The notes: generated by a model not told the origin, from the sequence alone. DNA of 64,000 nucleotides from Spirochaetia bacterium (GCA_029880265.1 JAOUOT010000002.1:243353-307352); one strand, 5' to 3'; counted from the first letter of the stretch, positions 49,075 through 59,048 are shown. Program-made: numbers and translations.

Positions 49075-50309
49075 TCACGCATCGCATTGGCGCCCTTTAT
49101 ACACTAAGAGCGTATCGCCCATCAGGCTTATTACGTCAAACAGCGAATATTCGAGTCTGGTAAAATAATCGTCATTTTTTTGAGCCAGCTTTCTTGGGCC
49201 TTCAAATGTTCTGCCTTCTTTTTCCCATTCGGGTTTGTTTTCTGATTTATAAATTAAAAGAATATCGGGAACTTTTTCTTCTAGAAGCTTTTGAGAATAT
49301 ACCGGGCCCGCTTCAATCATTATCTGCCGCATATTTTTTTCTTTTAAGATTTCAATTATATTTTTAAAATCATTGAAGTCATTTACAAAAAAGCTTGAAA
49401 CATTTTGATTTTTTATATTTTCAGTCTGTTTTTTATCTGTCGAAAGGAATATAAAATCGCCCGCAATTTCTTTCTGTTTATTGATATAGTTTATCTCGTC
49501 TTCTCTTTTCCATTCGTTTGAATATTTTGGCGCTAAAAAAAGTCGCAAGGTTTTATCTTCAATGATTGTCTTATCAAGGTTATCGTCTCTTAGAAGCAAG
49601 GTTTCAAGAAAACTTTGATTTTCACTTGAAGCAAATGCGTCTTTTAACGAGACCGGTAATCTTCGGCTGTTTAAAAGCGGCATGTCTGCCTGAATGGTTC
49701 CCGGAGCGGCCATTGTATTTTTAAAAATTCTGCGGAATCGCATTACGCTTTCTCTTGAATATTCGTTTGAAATATATCCGCTTTTTCCCTTCGCCGGAGC
49801 TAAAAAACCGCCCCTGGTTTGCGCCCATTTTAAAATGATTCTCGGTCTATTATATCTTATGCTGTATATGAAAGATCCCGTACTCCAGAATTTTTCTTTA
49901 ACGAACTCTTTTTCAGAAAATAATTTGACTGAAACGCCTTGATTCTTCAAGAATTCAATAGATTGGCCGGCAACTTTATGATATGGGTCTTTCTGCGCTA
50001 TTACAACTTTCTTTATGCGATTCTTTAATAGAAAATTGGTACAGGGGGGTGTTCTTCCAAAATGAAAGCAGGGTTCAAGCGTCACATATAACGTAGAATC
50101 GGATATCTCTGAAAGAGAGTATTCTTTTAGCGCGTTTTTTATCGCGCAAACCTCGGCATGATCTTCGCCCGGTTTTTGCGTAAAGCCACTGCCTATTATT
50201 TTTTTTTTTGATTAACCAATACCGCGCCGACAGGCGGATTAGGATCTGTCATTCCGACCGCATTTACAGCCTGCAAAAAAGCCTGTTTCATGAAAATTGT
50301 TTCGGTCAT
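49075..50309 (-). pseudogene. ribD: ribD (riboflavin deaminase/reductase) interrupted by a frameshift in an A11 run; may be rescued by slippage or be a sequencing error
   Basis: Frame 1 (50309 downwards): MTETIFMKQAFLQAVNAVGMTDPNPPVGAVLVNQKKK*; another frame continues IIGSGFTQKPGEDHAEVCAIKNALKEYSLSEISDSTLYVTLEPCFHFGRTPPC... into ORF 49075-50085. Confidence 0.88.
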
Positions 50310-50364
50310 TTCGCTATTTAGAAGTTAATTCCTATGAAAAAAATAAATTTTAATACTTAAAAAA

Positions 50365-50883
50365 TTACCCCATATCAGTTTGAATTTCGTCGACAGAAAA
50401 CAATAAATAATCAAGCTCAACCAATATAATCACCTGATCGTCAATGTTGGCGACCCCGCGAACGAGGGCTCTGGTCGTATCGCTTACCATATCGGGATTC
50501 CCGTCTATTTTATCGATTGGCACGTTTACCACTCTGTTTACTTCGTCAACGACCATGCCAACAAGCTTATTTTTATGCTTTACCACAATTACTCTCGTAA
50601 ACTCGGTATAATCAACAGGCGGCATACCGAACTTTTCTCTTAAACCCACTACCGGTATAATGTTTCCCCGAAGATTCATTACGCCTAAAATAAACTCAGG
50701 AGTATGGGGCAGGTGTTTTATGGTTCTCATGCGAATAACTTCCTGAATTTTTTCAATTTCAAGGCCATAATCTTCATTGCCTACTGAAAAGATAATAATT
50801 TGAACAATATCTGACGAGCCTTTGGCCTGTTGTATTTTTTTCTGGTCTCTTCCCTCTGTTAAATCAAAATTTTTGCCGTTCAT
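50365..50883 (-). CDS. cheW: CheW-like chemotaxis coupling protein
   Basis: QIIIFSVGNEDYGLEIEKIQEVIRMRTIKHLPHTPEFILGVMNLRGNIIPVVGLREKFGM. Confidence 0.95.
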   Translation of the reverse strand: MNGKNFDLTEGRDQKKIQQAKGSSDIVQIIIFSVGNEDYGLEIEKIQEVIRMRTIKHLPHTPEFILGVMNLRGNIIPVVGLREKFGMPPVDYTEFTRVIVVKHKNKLVGMVVDEVNRVVNVPIDKIDGNPDMVSDTTRALVRGVANIDDQVIILVELDYLLFSVDEIQTDMG

Positions 50884-50899
50884 ACATTCTCTCTTCTTT

Positions 50900-53149
50900 T
50901 TACAACATTAACTGTTCGATTTGCATCAATTCATCCGGCGTCTTTTTCTTACTCTCGTCTTTTATCTTAAACTGACTCGCCGATACCAAAAGCATTTGAA
51001 TTTTATCCATAAAAGTCTGTAAAATTTCGTCAACAGATTCAAGCTCGGCAACGTTTGCTGCCGTAATTTCATTCGCCTTTCCCATGCCATGGTTTATTTC
51101 TTCTGCCGCCTGATTTTGCAAATTGGCCTGTTCGGCAATTTCTTTGGCCAGCCCCGCAACGATACCAGCTCTTTCTGCCGTCTCAAAAACCATCTTTTCC
51201 TGATCTTTCGTCATTTCGGCAACCTGATTGATTTGATCTTCAAGTTTTTCCATATTTTTAGTAATTCTTTCAAACACGGTTCTTGCAGAATCGACTCTGT
51301 CTGTACTTGCCCGCACTTTTTTTACGGTTTCATGAATCAAGGTCGCGATTTCTTGAGCGCTATTGGCCGATCTTTTTGCCAGCTGCGAAACTTCATGGGC
51401 GACCACCGAGAAGCCCTTGCCGTGTTCGCCGGCTCTAGCGGCCTCAATAGAAGCGTTTAAGGCCAGAAGGTTTGTCTGATCGGCGATATCGTCGATTACG
51501 TTAATAATACCCATAATCTTTTTTGACGACTCTGAAATACCTTTCATATCGGTTCCGAACTCGTCAATTAAAACAAGGCCGCTTCTTGAGCTTTCTACGG
51601 CGTCTCTTGAATTATCTAAAATTACCTGTCTTTTTCTGCCGGCTTCTTCAAATGAAGACGTTAAGACGCCCATGTTTTTTCTATTGGTTTCGGCTCCATT
51701 TAACTGTTTTTGCGAAGCGTCATGAATTTTTTGCACGGCTGCCGTAAATTCTTCAACCGACGCGGCCGCTTCTTCTAGTACGGCCACCTGCTCTCCCGAG
51801 CTTTTTTGAACCCTTCCGAGACCGCTAAAAAGTCTTTGGCTCCATTCCATAACAGCCTGACTGCTTTGAAGCATAAGAGAAATAAGAGCATGCACTCTTG
51901 TAACCATTTTATTTAAGCCAAAAGCTAGAAAACCAATTTCTGTAACATCTTTTACTTTCAAATCTTTTACGGTAAGATTTCCTTTGCCGATTTCATCAAG
52001 ATTTTTTTCAATATCAATTAGAGGGTTCAATACTTTTGCCGCCACAGAATATGAAGTTACGCATACCGCCAATACAAGAAGTAAAGCCAATACAACCAAT
52101 ATTTTTAACAACTCGTTTACCGGCTTAACGACTTCTTCAAAATCTGCCTGTAACAATATTGAACCGTCCCAGAACAAATTCTCTTGAGGGTTTAAGATTT
52201 TTTCGACCGCGGTATATCCTATAATATAGTCGGTCTTTCTATAAGATATTTTTTTATCAAAACCGACAGGCTCTGATAATGCCTTTTTAACCATTGGAAT
52301 ATGACCGACAGATTTTCTAAAGTTATCTATCAGATTCAGAGATGTTGTCCAATATAAAAAAGCGTCTTTACTGACAAGGTGTACCTGCAAACTATTTAAA
52401 TGAGCAGTGTTTTTAAAATATTCTCTTTTTCTGAAAATATCCTGAACCATATAGCTTGAATTTTCTATAAGATAAATACATCCGCCGTAAAACTTCAACG
52501 GTTTAACCCATGAATAAACCTGGGTAGGCAGCCCGGTTTTCGATGTATCGATACCGGCCATATCGGGATAAAACTTTGCTGAATTGCCCGTAAAGCAGCT
52601 TTTGTACCAATCATCTTTATTGTATTTTTCATCAACGAGCTTACCCCACTCTATACTTGAACCCGTTGACCTTTTAGGGTTATATGCGATCACTTCTCCT
52701 CTTCTGTCTAATATCCAGATACCTTCAATTTCAGGATTCTTTTGCAGATATGACTCAAAAATTTTTCGCAACTGAAATTTATTCTTTTTTTGATAGGCTT
52801 CAATTAAATTTTGATTTTGTGACATTTCGTCAAGAAACCCTGCTCTTCTTGTTAAGGCCTGCTGCAGAAAAATAGCGTACGAATGAGAACTGTCTTTAAA
52901 TTTTTCTCCCATTGAAGTAGAAAGGTAATTTCTGCCTATATAAAAAATCAGCATTACCGAAGCAGATACAACAACGGTTAAGAAAACAGAAAGAAAAAAA
53001 GTCGCCCGTTTTTTCAACGTGGTTTTCTGTCTGAAATCTTTTATTTTTTTTGAATCTATATTATTATCGCGATTTTGATCAATTACCGCTTGAACAGTTT
53101 CAGCATTTTTATTATTTTTACTATCTGTTTTTTTTTCGCTTACAATCAT
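50900..53149 (-). CDS. methyl-accepting chemotaxis protein with extracellular Cache-like sensor
   Basis: HAMP region and hairpin tip [40 protein letters not shown]; two TMs flanking a large N-terminal domain. Confidence 0.95.
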   Translation of the reverse strand: MIVSEKKTDSKNNKNAETVQAVIDQNRDNNIDSKKIKDFRQKTTLKKRATFFLSVFLTVVVSASVMLIFYIGRNYLSTSMGEKFKDSSHSYAIFLQQALTRRAGFLDEMSQNQNLIEAYQKKNKFQLRKIFESYLQKNPEIEGIWILDRRGEVIAYNPKRSTGSSIEWGKLVDEKYNKDDWYKSCFTGNSAKFYPDMAGIDTSKTGLPTQVYSWVKPLKFYGGCIYLIENSSYMVQDIFRKREYFKNTAHLNSLQVHLVSKDAFLYWTTSLNLIDNFRKSVGHIPMVKKALSEPVGFDKKISYRKTDYIIGYTAVEKILNPQENLFWDGSILLQADFEEVVKPVNELLKILVVLALLLVLAVCVTSYSVAAKVLNPLIDIEKNLDEIGKGNLTVKDLKVKDVTEIGFLAFGLNKMVTRVHALISLMLQSSQAVMEWSQRLFSGLGRVQKSSGEQVAVLEEAAASVEEFTAAVQKIHDASQKQLNGAETNRKNMGVLTSSFEEAGRKRQVILDNSRDAVESSRSGLVLIDEFGTDMKGISESSKKIMGIINVIDDIADQTNLLALNASIEAARAGEHGKGFSVVAHEVSQLAKRSANSAQEIATLIHETVKKVRASTDRVDSARTVFERITKNMEKLEDQINQVAEMTKDQEKMVFETAERAGIVAGLAKEIAEQANLQNQAAEEINHGMGKANEITAANVAELESVDEILQTFMDKIQMLLVSASQFKIKDESKKKTPDELMQIEQLML

Positions 53150-53207
53150 TCTCTTTAGATTATCGACACTTATTCTTAAAAATATCCAATTATGATAAAT
53201 ATTTTTT

Positions 53208-53831
53208 CTATTCTTCTATTTCTGTTTTTTTACCCTTAATGAAACCGGGTAAAAGCGAAATTATGCCGTTTTTATCTTCGCTTTTGTATAAATAATACAA
53301 TAATAAGCCTAATATAATAAAAACATTAATAATCACCCACAATATGCTAATTGCATGGTAAATAATATAAACTGTCATAATCTGACTAATAACAGCCGCA
53401 GAAAATCCAAAAAACATCAATATATCATGATTGAAAAGTTTAGAGATAAAATCATTGCCTTCAATCTCATTTTTTAAATTTTCTTTCGCAAGAGGTATTA
53501 GTATAAAAAGCAAAGCCGGCATTAAAACCGAATTGAAAGAATAGCTTTCATAATGACGTCCGTATAGGCCCCCCATATATGAAAATATTAACGCTACAAA
53601 AACGGCTATACCAAAGGCGGTATAAGAGCCGATTGTATCTTTTTCTGTTAGTCTGATAAATTCTTTTTCAATATATTTTTTTAAATTTAACAATTCTTCT
53701 CTTCGATATTCTTCTCTTTTATCGGCAAACAAACGTCTATAGTAGTTGATTACAATGATTAACATACTTACTACCGCAAATAAAATTAAAAAAACAATAA
53801 ATTCCATAGAGTCATTGTGCAATGATTGCAT
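53208..53831 (-). CDS. hypothetical membrane protein
   Basis: 207-aa ORF with several TM segments. Confidence 0.6.
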   Translation of the reverse strand: MQSLHNDSMEFIVFLILFAVVSMLIIVINYYRRLFADKREEYRREELLNLKKYIEKEFIRLTEKDTIGSYTAFGIAVFVALIFSYMGGLYGRHYESYSFNSVLMPALLFILIPLAKENLKNEIEGNDFISKLFNHDILMFFGFSAAVISQIMTVYIIYHAISILWVIINVFIILGLLLYYLYKSEDKNGIISLLPGFIKGKKTEIEE

Positions 53832-53927
53832 GAAAATTCAAGTTCTTTTTCATGAGAAAAGAAGAAAACCCTAAAATGTATTTATTTTCTTGCCGCTATA
53901 CATTTGATTTCAATTATTACAATTACT

Positions 53928-54878
53928 ATGATAGATATGACCTCCAAACAGATAAGTTTAAGAACCGCGCACGCGAGAACAATTTTAATCTGCCGCGAAG
54001 AGACAATGGTGATGATTAAAAACAATACTCTTCCTAAAGGCAATTTATTTGATATCGCCAAAGCAGCCGGTCTTTTAGGGGCCAAAAAAACGCCCGAATT
54101 AATACCTCATTGTCACCCTATTGCCCTTGATTATTTAGATATAAGATATAAAACTCTTACGGCCGAAGAAATAAAGCAAATAGAGCCTGATTATAATAAA
54201 AACAAGCCGGGCATTGAAATCATTGTAACCGGCAAGGTTATTTCAAAAACCGGTCTTGAAATGGAGGTCTTAACGTCGGCGACAATTACCGCCTTAACAA
54301 TATATGATCTGCTCAAGCCTGTCGATAAAGAAGTTGAAATCATTAACACAAAACTTCTTGAAAAAACGGGAGGCAAGTCTGACGCTAAAAGCCAGCTTAG
54401 AAAAGGCGTTACAGCGGCCGTTCTGGTTTGTTCCGATTCTACGGCAGCCGGCAAAAGAGAAGACAATTCGGGCATTATTATACAAGAAATGCTGAAAAAA
54501 TTTGACGTCGAAATCAAAGAATACAAAATCATTCCCGACGAGACGCAGCAAATTCAGGAACAGGTAAAAAAATGGGTTGACGAAGATGTTCAATTTATAT
54601 TTACTTCCGGAGGCACCGGTTTGGGACCGCGCGATAATACGGTAGACGCCGTAAAGGCAATATGCGAAAAAGACGCGCCGGGTATTGCCGAGGCAATGAG
54701 AGCCTACGGCACCCAAAGAACCGCATGGGCCATGCATTCGAGATCGTATGCGGGTTCATTAGGCAAGACATTAATAGTGTGTATGCCGGGCAGCTCAAAC
54801 GGCGCAAAAGAAAGTTTAGAGGCCATTTTACCGGGGGTTTTTCACGCTCGTAAAATGCTGAAAGGCGGCGGCCACTAA
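53928..54878 (+). CDS. moaCB: bifunctional MoaC/MoaB molybdenum cofactor biosynthesis protein
   Basis: MoaC: AAGLLGAKKTPELIPHCHPI, KTGLEMEVLTSATITALTIYDLLK; MoaB/Mog: FIFTSGGTGLGPRDNTVDA, MPGSSNGAKE; ATG at 53928 preferred (MIDMTSKQ). Confidence 0.92.
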   Translation: MIDMTSKQISLRTAHARTILICREETMVMIKNNTLPKGNLFDIAKAAGLLGAKKTPELIPHCHPIALDYLDIRYKTLTAEEIKQIEPDYNKNKPGIEIIVTGKVISKTGLEMEVLTSATITALTIYDLLKPVDKEVEIINTKLLEKTGGKSDAKSQLRKGVTAAVLVCSDSTAAGKREDNSGIIIQEMLKKFDVEIKEYKIIPDETQQIQEQVKKWVDEDVQFIFTSGGTGLGPRDNTVDAVKAICEKDAPGIAEAMRAYGTQRTAWAMHSRSYAGSLGKTLIVCMPGSSNGAKESLEAILPGVFHARKMLKGGGH

Positions 54879-54890
54879 ACTAAAAAAATA

Positions 54891-55006
54891 GTACTCCGAG
54901 CTGGTATATCTAAGGCGCTAAGCTAAGAAAGCCAGACGACAGGGTTTAATTAGAAATGGTTAAACCTGCCTTTTTACGGCAAAGACGTAAAAATTTTGCA
55001 AAGGGG
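54891..55006 (+). promoter_or_regulatory. structured intercistronic leader upstream of moeA, candidate Moco/Tuco riboswitch
   Basis: CTCCGAGCTGG..GGCGCTAAGCTAAGAAAGCCAG..CAGGGTTTAA(N)TTAAACCTG..TTTTTACGGCAAAGACGTAAAAA; hairpins followed by GGGG ribosome-binding site and GTG start. Confidence 0.5.
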
Positions 55007-55011
55007 TTATA

Positions 55012-56214
55012 GTGACTACAGTAAACGACGCTATAGAAATAATCAGAAGATACGCTTTAAGCTTAGGCGTTGAAAGAATACCGATACAAGAATCTTTTAA
55101 CCGTATCTTAGCCGAAGACATTACGGCAGACAGAAACTATCCTCCGTTTAACCGCGCTACAATGGATGGTTATGCCTTATGCTTTGATGATTATGAAAAT
55201 AATAAAGATATTCCATTTCATATTCAAGGCGCTATTTTTGCGGGCGATAACGCCGATCTATCAATTTCCGAAAAATCATGCGTAAAGATCATGACCGGAG
55301 CATCTGTTCCTGAAGGCGCAGATTTGGTTATAAAAGTTGAAGACACAGAAAATATAAACGATAAAGTTAAATTCAAAAAGATCCAAGCAAAAAAGTGGAT
55401 GAATATCGCGTTAAAAGGCGAAGATATTAAAAACGGAGAGGTTTTAATAACAAAAGGCTCGCGTATAAATCATATTGTTTTATCAATGCTGGCGACAGTA
55501 GGCAAGGTAAATGTACCCGTATTTCAAACTCCTAAAACAGCCGTCATTTCTACCGGAAGCGAAATTATTGATCCTATCGAAAAGCCTGAGCCTTTTCAAA
55601 TTCGCGATTCAAATTCTTTTGCCTTACTGGGTCTTTTAAACGAATTTGGAATATCGCCGTTTTTTTCAGCAAGAACCGACGATAAAGAAACCGAAATAAG
55701 AACCACTATTGAAAAAGCCCTAGATACATGCGATATTATTTTTATATCGGGCGGCGTCTCAATGGGAGAAAAAGATTTAACTCCTGATATATTAAAATCA
55801 CTGGGGGTTAAAGAAATTTTTCATAAAGTAAAAATAAAGCCGGGCAAACCAGTCTGGTTTGGTTTAACTCAAGAAAATAAAATTGTATTCGGCATGCCGG
55901 GAAATCCGTTTTCATGCCAGGTTATATTCAAGATACTTGTTGAACCGCTGATTCGCGCTTCATTTCAAATGAACCCGCAAAAATGGTTTAAGTTTCCTAT
56001 GGCCGCCGAAAGAACAAAAAAAGGAGACAGAGACGAATATTTTACCGCCGGCATCAATACATCAAACGGATCAAAAATAACCGCTACGGCAAACAAGGGC
56101 AGCGGCGATATTAAAGCGGCAAGAGACAGCGACGGCCTGGCCCTGCATAAGGCCGATATACCAGAATTAAAAGAAAATGATATCGTCGATTTCATTTTCT
56201 GGAGAAACGCATGA
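55012..56214 (+). CDS. moeA: molybdopterin molybdenumtransferase MoeA
   Basis: FNRATMDGYAL, IMTGASVPEGADLVI, ISGGVSMGEKDLTPDIL, FGMPGNPFSCQV; GTG start. Confidence 0.95.
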   Translation: MTTVNDAIEIIRRYALSLGVERIPIQESFNRILAEDITADRNYPPFNRATMDGYALCFDDYENNKDIPFHIQGAIFAGDNADLSISEKSCVKIMTGASVPEGADLVIKVEDTENINDKVKFKKIQAKKWMNIALKGEDIKNGEVLITKGSRINHIVLSMLATVGKVNVPVFQTPKTAVISTGSEIIDPIEKPEPFQIRDSNSFALLGLLNEFGISPFFSARTDDKETEIRTTIEKALDTCDIIFISGGVSMGEKDLTPDILKSLGVKEIFHKVKIKPGKPVWFGLTQENKIVFGMPGNPFSCQVIFKILVEPLIRASFQMNPQKWFKFPMAAERTKKGDRDEYFTAGINTSNGSKITATANKGSGDIKAARDSDGLALHKADIPELKENDIVDFIFWRNA

Positions 56215-57143
56215 AAAGAACAGAAATTCAAAGAAAATTTGAAACTCTTCGCTTAAGCGTTACTTCAAGTTGCAATTTCTCATGCTTTTATTGCGCTCCT
56301 AAACAGACAAATCAATTGAAAAGCTTGCCTTCTTTAACCGCCGACGAATATTGTTCTCTTGTAAAAAAAATTCATGATATAAATAATTTAACGACCGTCA
56401 GAATCACCGGCGGCGAACCGTTATTATTTCAAGACATTGAAAAAATTATAGGCAGTCTAAAAAACATGGGAATCAAAAAAGTTTCATTAACAACCAACGG
56501 CAGCAGACTAGGCGTCAAAGCGGAAAAATTAAAACACGCCGGTTTAGATGAAATGAACATTTCTTTAGACGCCGTTGAAAATGAAAACTTTAAGAATATC
56601 TCAGGATATAATACTATTTCTCCCGTTCTCGAAGGAATACAAAAAACAATCGAAGCGGGCATACCGGTCAAATTAAATTGCACAATTCTTAAAGGTTACA
56701 ATGAAGATCAGATTCTTCCCGTATTAGACTATGCCGTTAAAAATAATATTGTCGTTCGTTTTCTTGAGTTCATGAAAATGGGAATTTTATATTCGCGTCA
56801 TACCGATTATTTTTATCCCGAAGTCGAAATTTTACGTACCATTGCCGAAAAATACCGGTTCTCGCCCATAGAGCGAAAAATATCTTCAACGGCCCGCTAT
56901 TGGCGGCTTGAAAACGGTTTAAAATTCGGCATTATTGCCAATCACTCTACCCCTTTTTGTCATGATTGTAACCGTCTAAGAATGGATTCTACGGGAAAAA
57001 TTTACGGCTGTCTGAGCAATAATCAGGGATTTAACATTATAGACGAAATAGACATTCAAAGTATTTTAAATTCGGCTTTATACCAAAAACAAAAAATAAA
57101 TTTTACCGGCAGTTCTCTAATAATGAAATCAATAGGAGGATAA
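56211..57143 (+). CDS. moaA: GTP 3',8-cyclase MoaA
   Basis: Radical SAM CNFSCFYCAP, second cluster CHDCNRLRMDSTGKIYGC, C-terminal GG. Confidence 0.95.
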   Translation: MKRTEIQRKFETLRLSVTSSCNFSCFYCAPKQTNQLKSLPSLTADEYCSLVKKIHDINNLTTVRITGGEPLLFQDIEKIIGSLKNMGIKKVSLTTNGSRLGVKAEKLKHAGLDEMNISLDAVENENFKNISGYNTISPVLEGIQKTIEAGIPVKLNCTILKGYNEDQILPVLDYAVKNNIVVRFLEFMKMGILYSRHTDYFYPEVEILRTIAEKYRFSPIERKISSTARYWRLENGLKFGIIANHSTPFCHDCNRLRMDSTGKIYGCLSNNQGFNIIDEIDIQSILNSALYQKQKINFTGSSLIMKSIGG

Positions 57144-57148
57144 TTTTC

Positions 57149-57394
57149 ATGAAAATATCCGTAAATACATTTGGACAGCTAACAGATTTTTTTGAGCCAA
57201 AATTATCTTTAGAGATAAATGAAAACGCTCCTATTGGCGAAGTCTTCGAAAAACTGGTTGAAATAAATCCTCAAAGTAAAACTTTATTAGAAAACTGCCG
57301 TATTGCCGTAGACGACAATATAATACACGAAAAAGAATTTAATTTAAAAAATAATCAGGAGGTTTTTATCATGCCTCCTTTTAGCGGAGGTTAA
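57149..57394 (+). CDS. moaD: molybdopterin synthase small subunit (MoaD/ThiS family)
   Basis: 81-aa beta-grasp protein ending in FIMPPFSGG. Confidence 0.88.
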   Translation: MKISVNTFGQLTDFFEPKLSLEINENAPIGEVFEKLVEINPQSKTLLENCRIAVDDNIIHEKEFNLKNNQEVFIMPPFSGG

Positions 57395-57395
57395 C

Positions 57396-57836
57396 ATGAG
57401 CCATCTTTCTGACAAACCCATTGTGCCGTCAAAATATATTGAGAACATGCATCATCCCAAAGCGGGCGCGATAGTTTTATTCAGCGGCGAATCGAGAAAT
57501 CATAACGAGGGAAAAGCGGTAAAATATCTTGAATATGAGGCCCATGAATCTCTTGCCAATAAAATCATTGACGAGATAATTGAAAGCGCCAAAAAAAAGT
57601 GGGAACTTCACGATGTTTTCTGCATGCATAGAACGGGCAAAGTCGACATTTGCGAAAGCGCCGTTGTGATTATTACGCTATCGTCGCACAGAGACGAAGC
57701 ATACGCCGCAAATCGGTACATCATAGACCGGTTAAAGCATGAAGCGCCAATCTGGAAAAAAGAATATTTTGAAGACGGTTCCATTGAATGGAGCAAAGGC
57801 TGCGAACATGAACACAAAGAATCGGTGGACGCTTAA
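57396..57836 (+). CDS. moaE: molybdopterin synthase catalytic subunit
   Basis: GAIVLFSGESRNHNEGKAVKYLEYEAHESLA, HRTGKVDICESAVVIITLSSHRDEAYAANRYIIDRLKHEAPIWKKE. Confidence 0.93.
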   Translation: MSHLSDKPIVPSKYIENMHHPKAGAIVLFSGESRNHNEGKAVKYLEYEAHESLANKIIDEIIESAKKKWELHDVFCMHRTGKVDICESAVVIITLSSHRDEAYAANRYIIDRLKHEAPIWKKEYFEDGSIEWSKGCEHEHKESVDA

Positions 57837-57863
57837 TCTGTTTTATCTTTTTTCATTATTTTC

Positions 57864-58439
57864 ATGATTGGCGTTGTTTTATGCGGCGGATTAAGCAGCC
57901 GAATGGGCACAGACAAGGGCCTTATTCACGATTCTTCTGAAAATAAAATCTGGTCGCAAATAGCCAAAGAAAAGCTCTCTTCTCTTTGTTCAAAAACCTA
58001 TCTTTCAATCAACCAAAACCAGTTCTCTTCTTATTCAGAATATTTCAATAAAGATGAGTTAATTATCGATTCTAACGCTCTAAAAGACATTGCCGGCCCT
58101 ATAAAAGGATTATTGACTTTCTACCTGACCTTTCCTAAAGAAGATATTTTTTTTCTCGCCTGTGACATTGTCAATATCTCTTCACAAACATTGAAGACTC
58201 TATATGAAAATTATTGTAAACAAAAAGAAGAATACAAAATCTTTTGCGTTCAAACAGAGTCTCATTTAGAGCCTTTATGCGCCATTTACGCTTCTGAAAG
58301 CCTTTCTGTGATTCGTAAAAATTTATCGAATGATTTTTCGCTTCAAAAGCAAATTAAAAAACAAAAATATTTTTCTCTAAACAATTCTTATTTTAATGAA
58401 AATGAATTAAAAAATTTCAATTATCCTCAAGAGCCATAA
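57864..58439 (+). CDS. mobA: molybdenum cofactor guanylyltransferase MobA-like
   Basis: IGVVLCGGLSSRMGTDKGLI, FFLACDIVNIS, LEPLCAIY. Confidence 0.88.
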   Translation: MIGVVLCGGLSSRMGTDKGLIHDSSENKIWSQIAKEKLSSLCSKTYLSINQNQFSSYSEYFNKDELIIDSNALKDIAGPIKGLLTFYLTFPKEDIFFLACDIVNISSQTLKTLYENYCKQKEEYKIFCVQTESHLEPLCAIYASESLSVIRKNLSNDFSLQKQIKKQKYFSLNNSYFNENELKNFNYPQEP

Positions 58440-58636
58440 CCGCTTCTAGGTTGTATAAAAGGGCCGTCTCGATAAAATTTATACGCCGCTCATTCAGTAA
58501 GACTAGCTTTTTTATTTGAAAAAAAGCCATTTTTGTATCGCAATCTAAAATAGCCGCAGGCCAATGCGGCGTATAAATCACTCGACGACCTTGTTCGCGA
58601 CAACCCTTAGCATAAAGATGAATGACAAGATAAGCC

Positions 58637-58718
58637 CTGTGATTAGGATTCGAATCCTCTGCTCAGGCTCGAATCCTCTTCCAAATAAAAAACCCCGCGA
58701 TGCGGGGTTTTTTGATTC
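58637..58718. repeat. 82-bp direct repeat, copy 1 (tRNA T-arm-like remnant plus terminator)
   Basis: ctgtgattaggattcgaatcctctgctcaggctcgaatcctcttccaaataaaaaaccccgcgatgcggggttttttgattc, near-identical to 58773-58854. Confidence 0.9.
58690..58714. terminator. Rho-independent bidirectional terminator (copy 1)
   Basis: aaaccccgcgatgcggggtttttt. Confidence 0.85.
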
Positions 58719-58772
58719 TTAAGAGGGAGGCCGCTTCTTTGCCCTCACGGCAATCGCGGCATACATCACATC

Positions 58773-58854
58773 CTGTGATTAGGATTCAAACCCTCTGCTC
58801 GGGTTCGAATCCTCTTCCAAATAAAAAACCCCGCGATGCGGGGTTTTTTGATTC
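58773..58854. repeat. 82-bp direct repeat, copy 2
   Basis: ctgtgattaggattcaaaccctctgctcgggttcgaatcctcttccaaataaaaaaccccgcgatgcggggttttttgattc. Confidence 0.9.
58826..58850. terminator. Rho-independent bidirectional terminator (copy 2), directly 3' of tRNA-Ser(GCT)
   Basis: aaaccccgcgatgcggggtttttt immediately downstream of the minus-strand tRNA. Confidence 0.88.
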
Positions 58855-58943
58855 GGAGAGGGAGGGATTCGAACCCTCGGTTCAGGTGGTACCCAAACGA
58901 CGGTTTAGCAAACCGCTCCTTTCGGCCTCTCAGGCACCTCTCC
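58854..58943 (-). tRNA. tRNA-Ser (anticodon GCT)
   Basis: Reverse complement GGAGAGGTGCCTGAGAGGCCGAAAGGAGCGGTTTGCTAAACCGTCG...GAGGGTTCGAATCCCTCCCTCTCCG; long variable arm. Confidence 0.95.
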
Positions 58944-59044
58944 TTATTTTTTCAACAGAGAGGCGCCTGTACTTACGTTGCAGGCACCTCTCCTTATTTT
59001 TTCAACAGAGAGGCGCCTGTACTTACGTTGCAGGCACCTCTCCT
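58931..59044. repeat. 50-bp tandem direct repeat (2 full copies + partial third) containing inverted copies of the tRNA-Ser(GCT) 5' end
   Basis: caggcacctctccttattttttcaacagagaggcgcctgtacttacgttg at 58931-58980 and 58981-59030, then caggcacctctcct. Confidence 0.97.
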
Positions 59045-59048
59045 TTAA

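Noticed and set aside
54191-54807. Antisense ORFs over moaCB
   Set aside because: The + strand encodes well-conserved MoaC/MoaB motifs; antisense frames are incidental.
58931-59044. Possible CRISPR array
   Set aside because: The 50-bp units are head-to-tail with no spacers, only 2.3 copies, and no cas genes are present.
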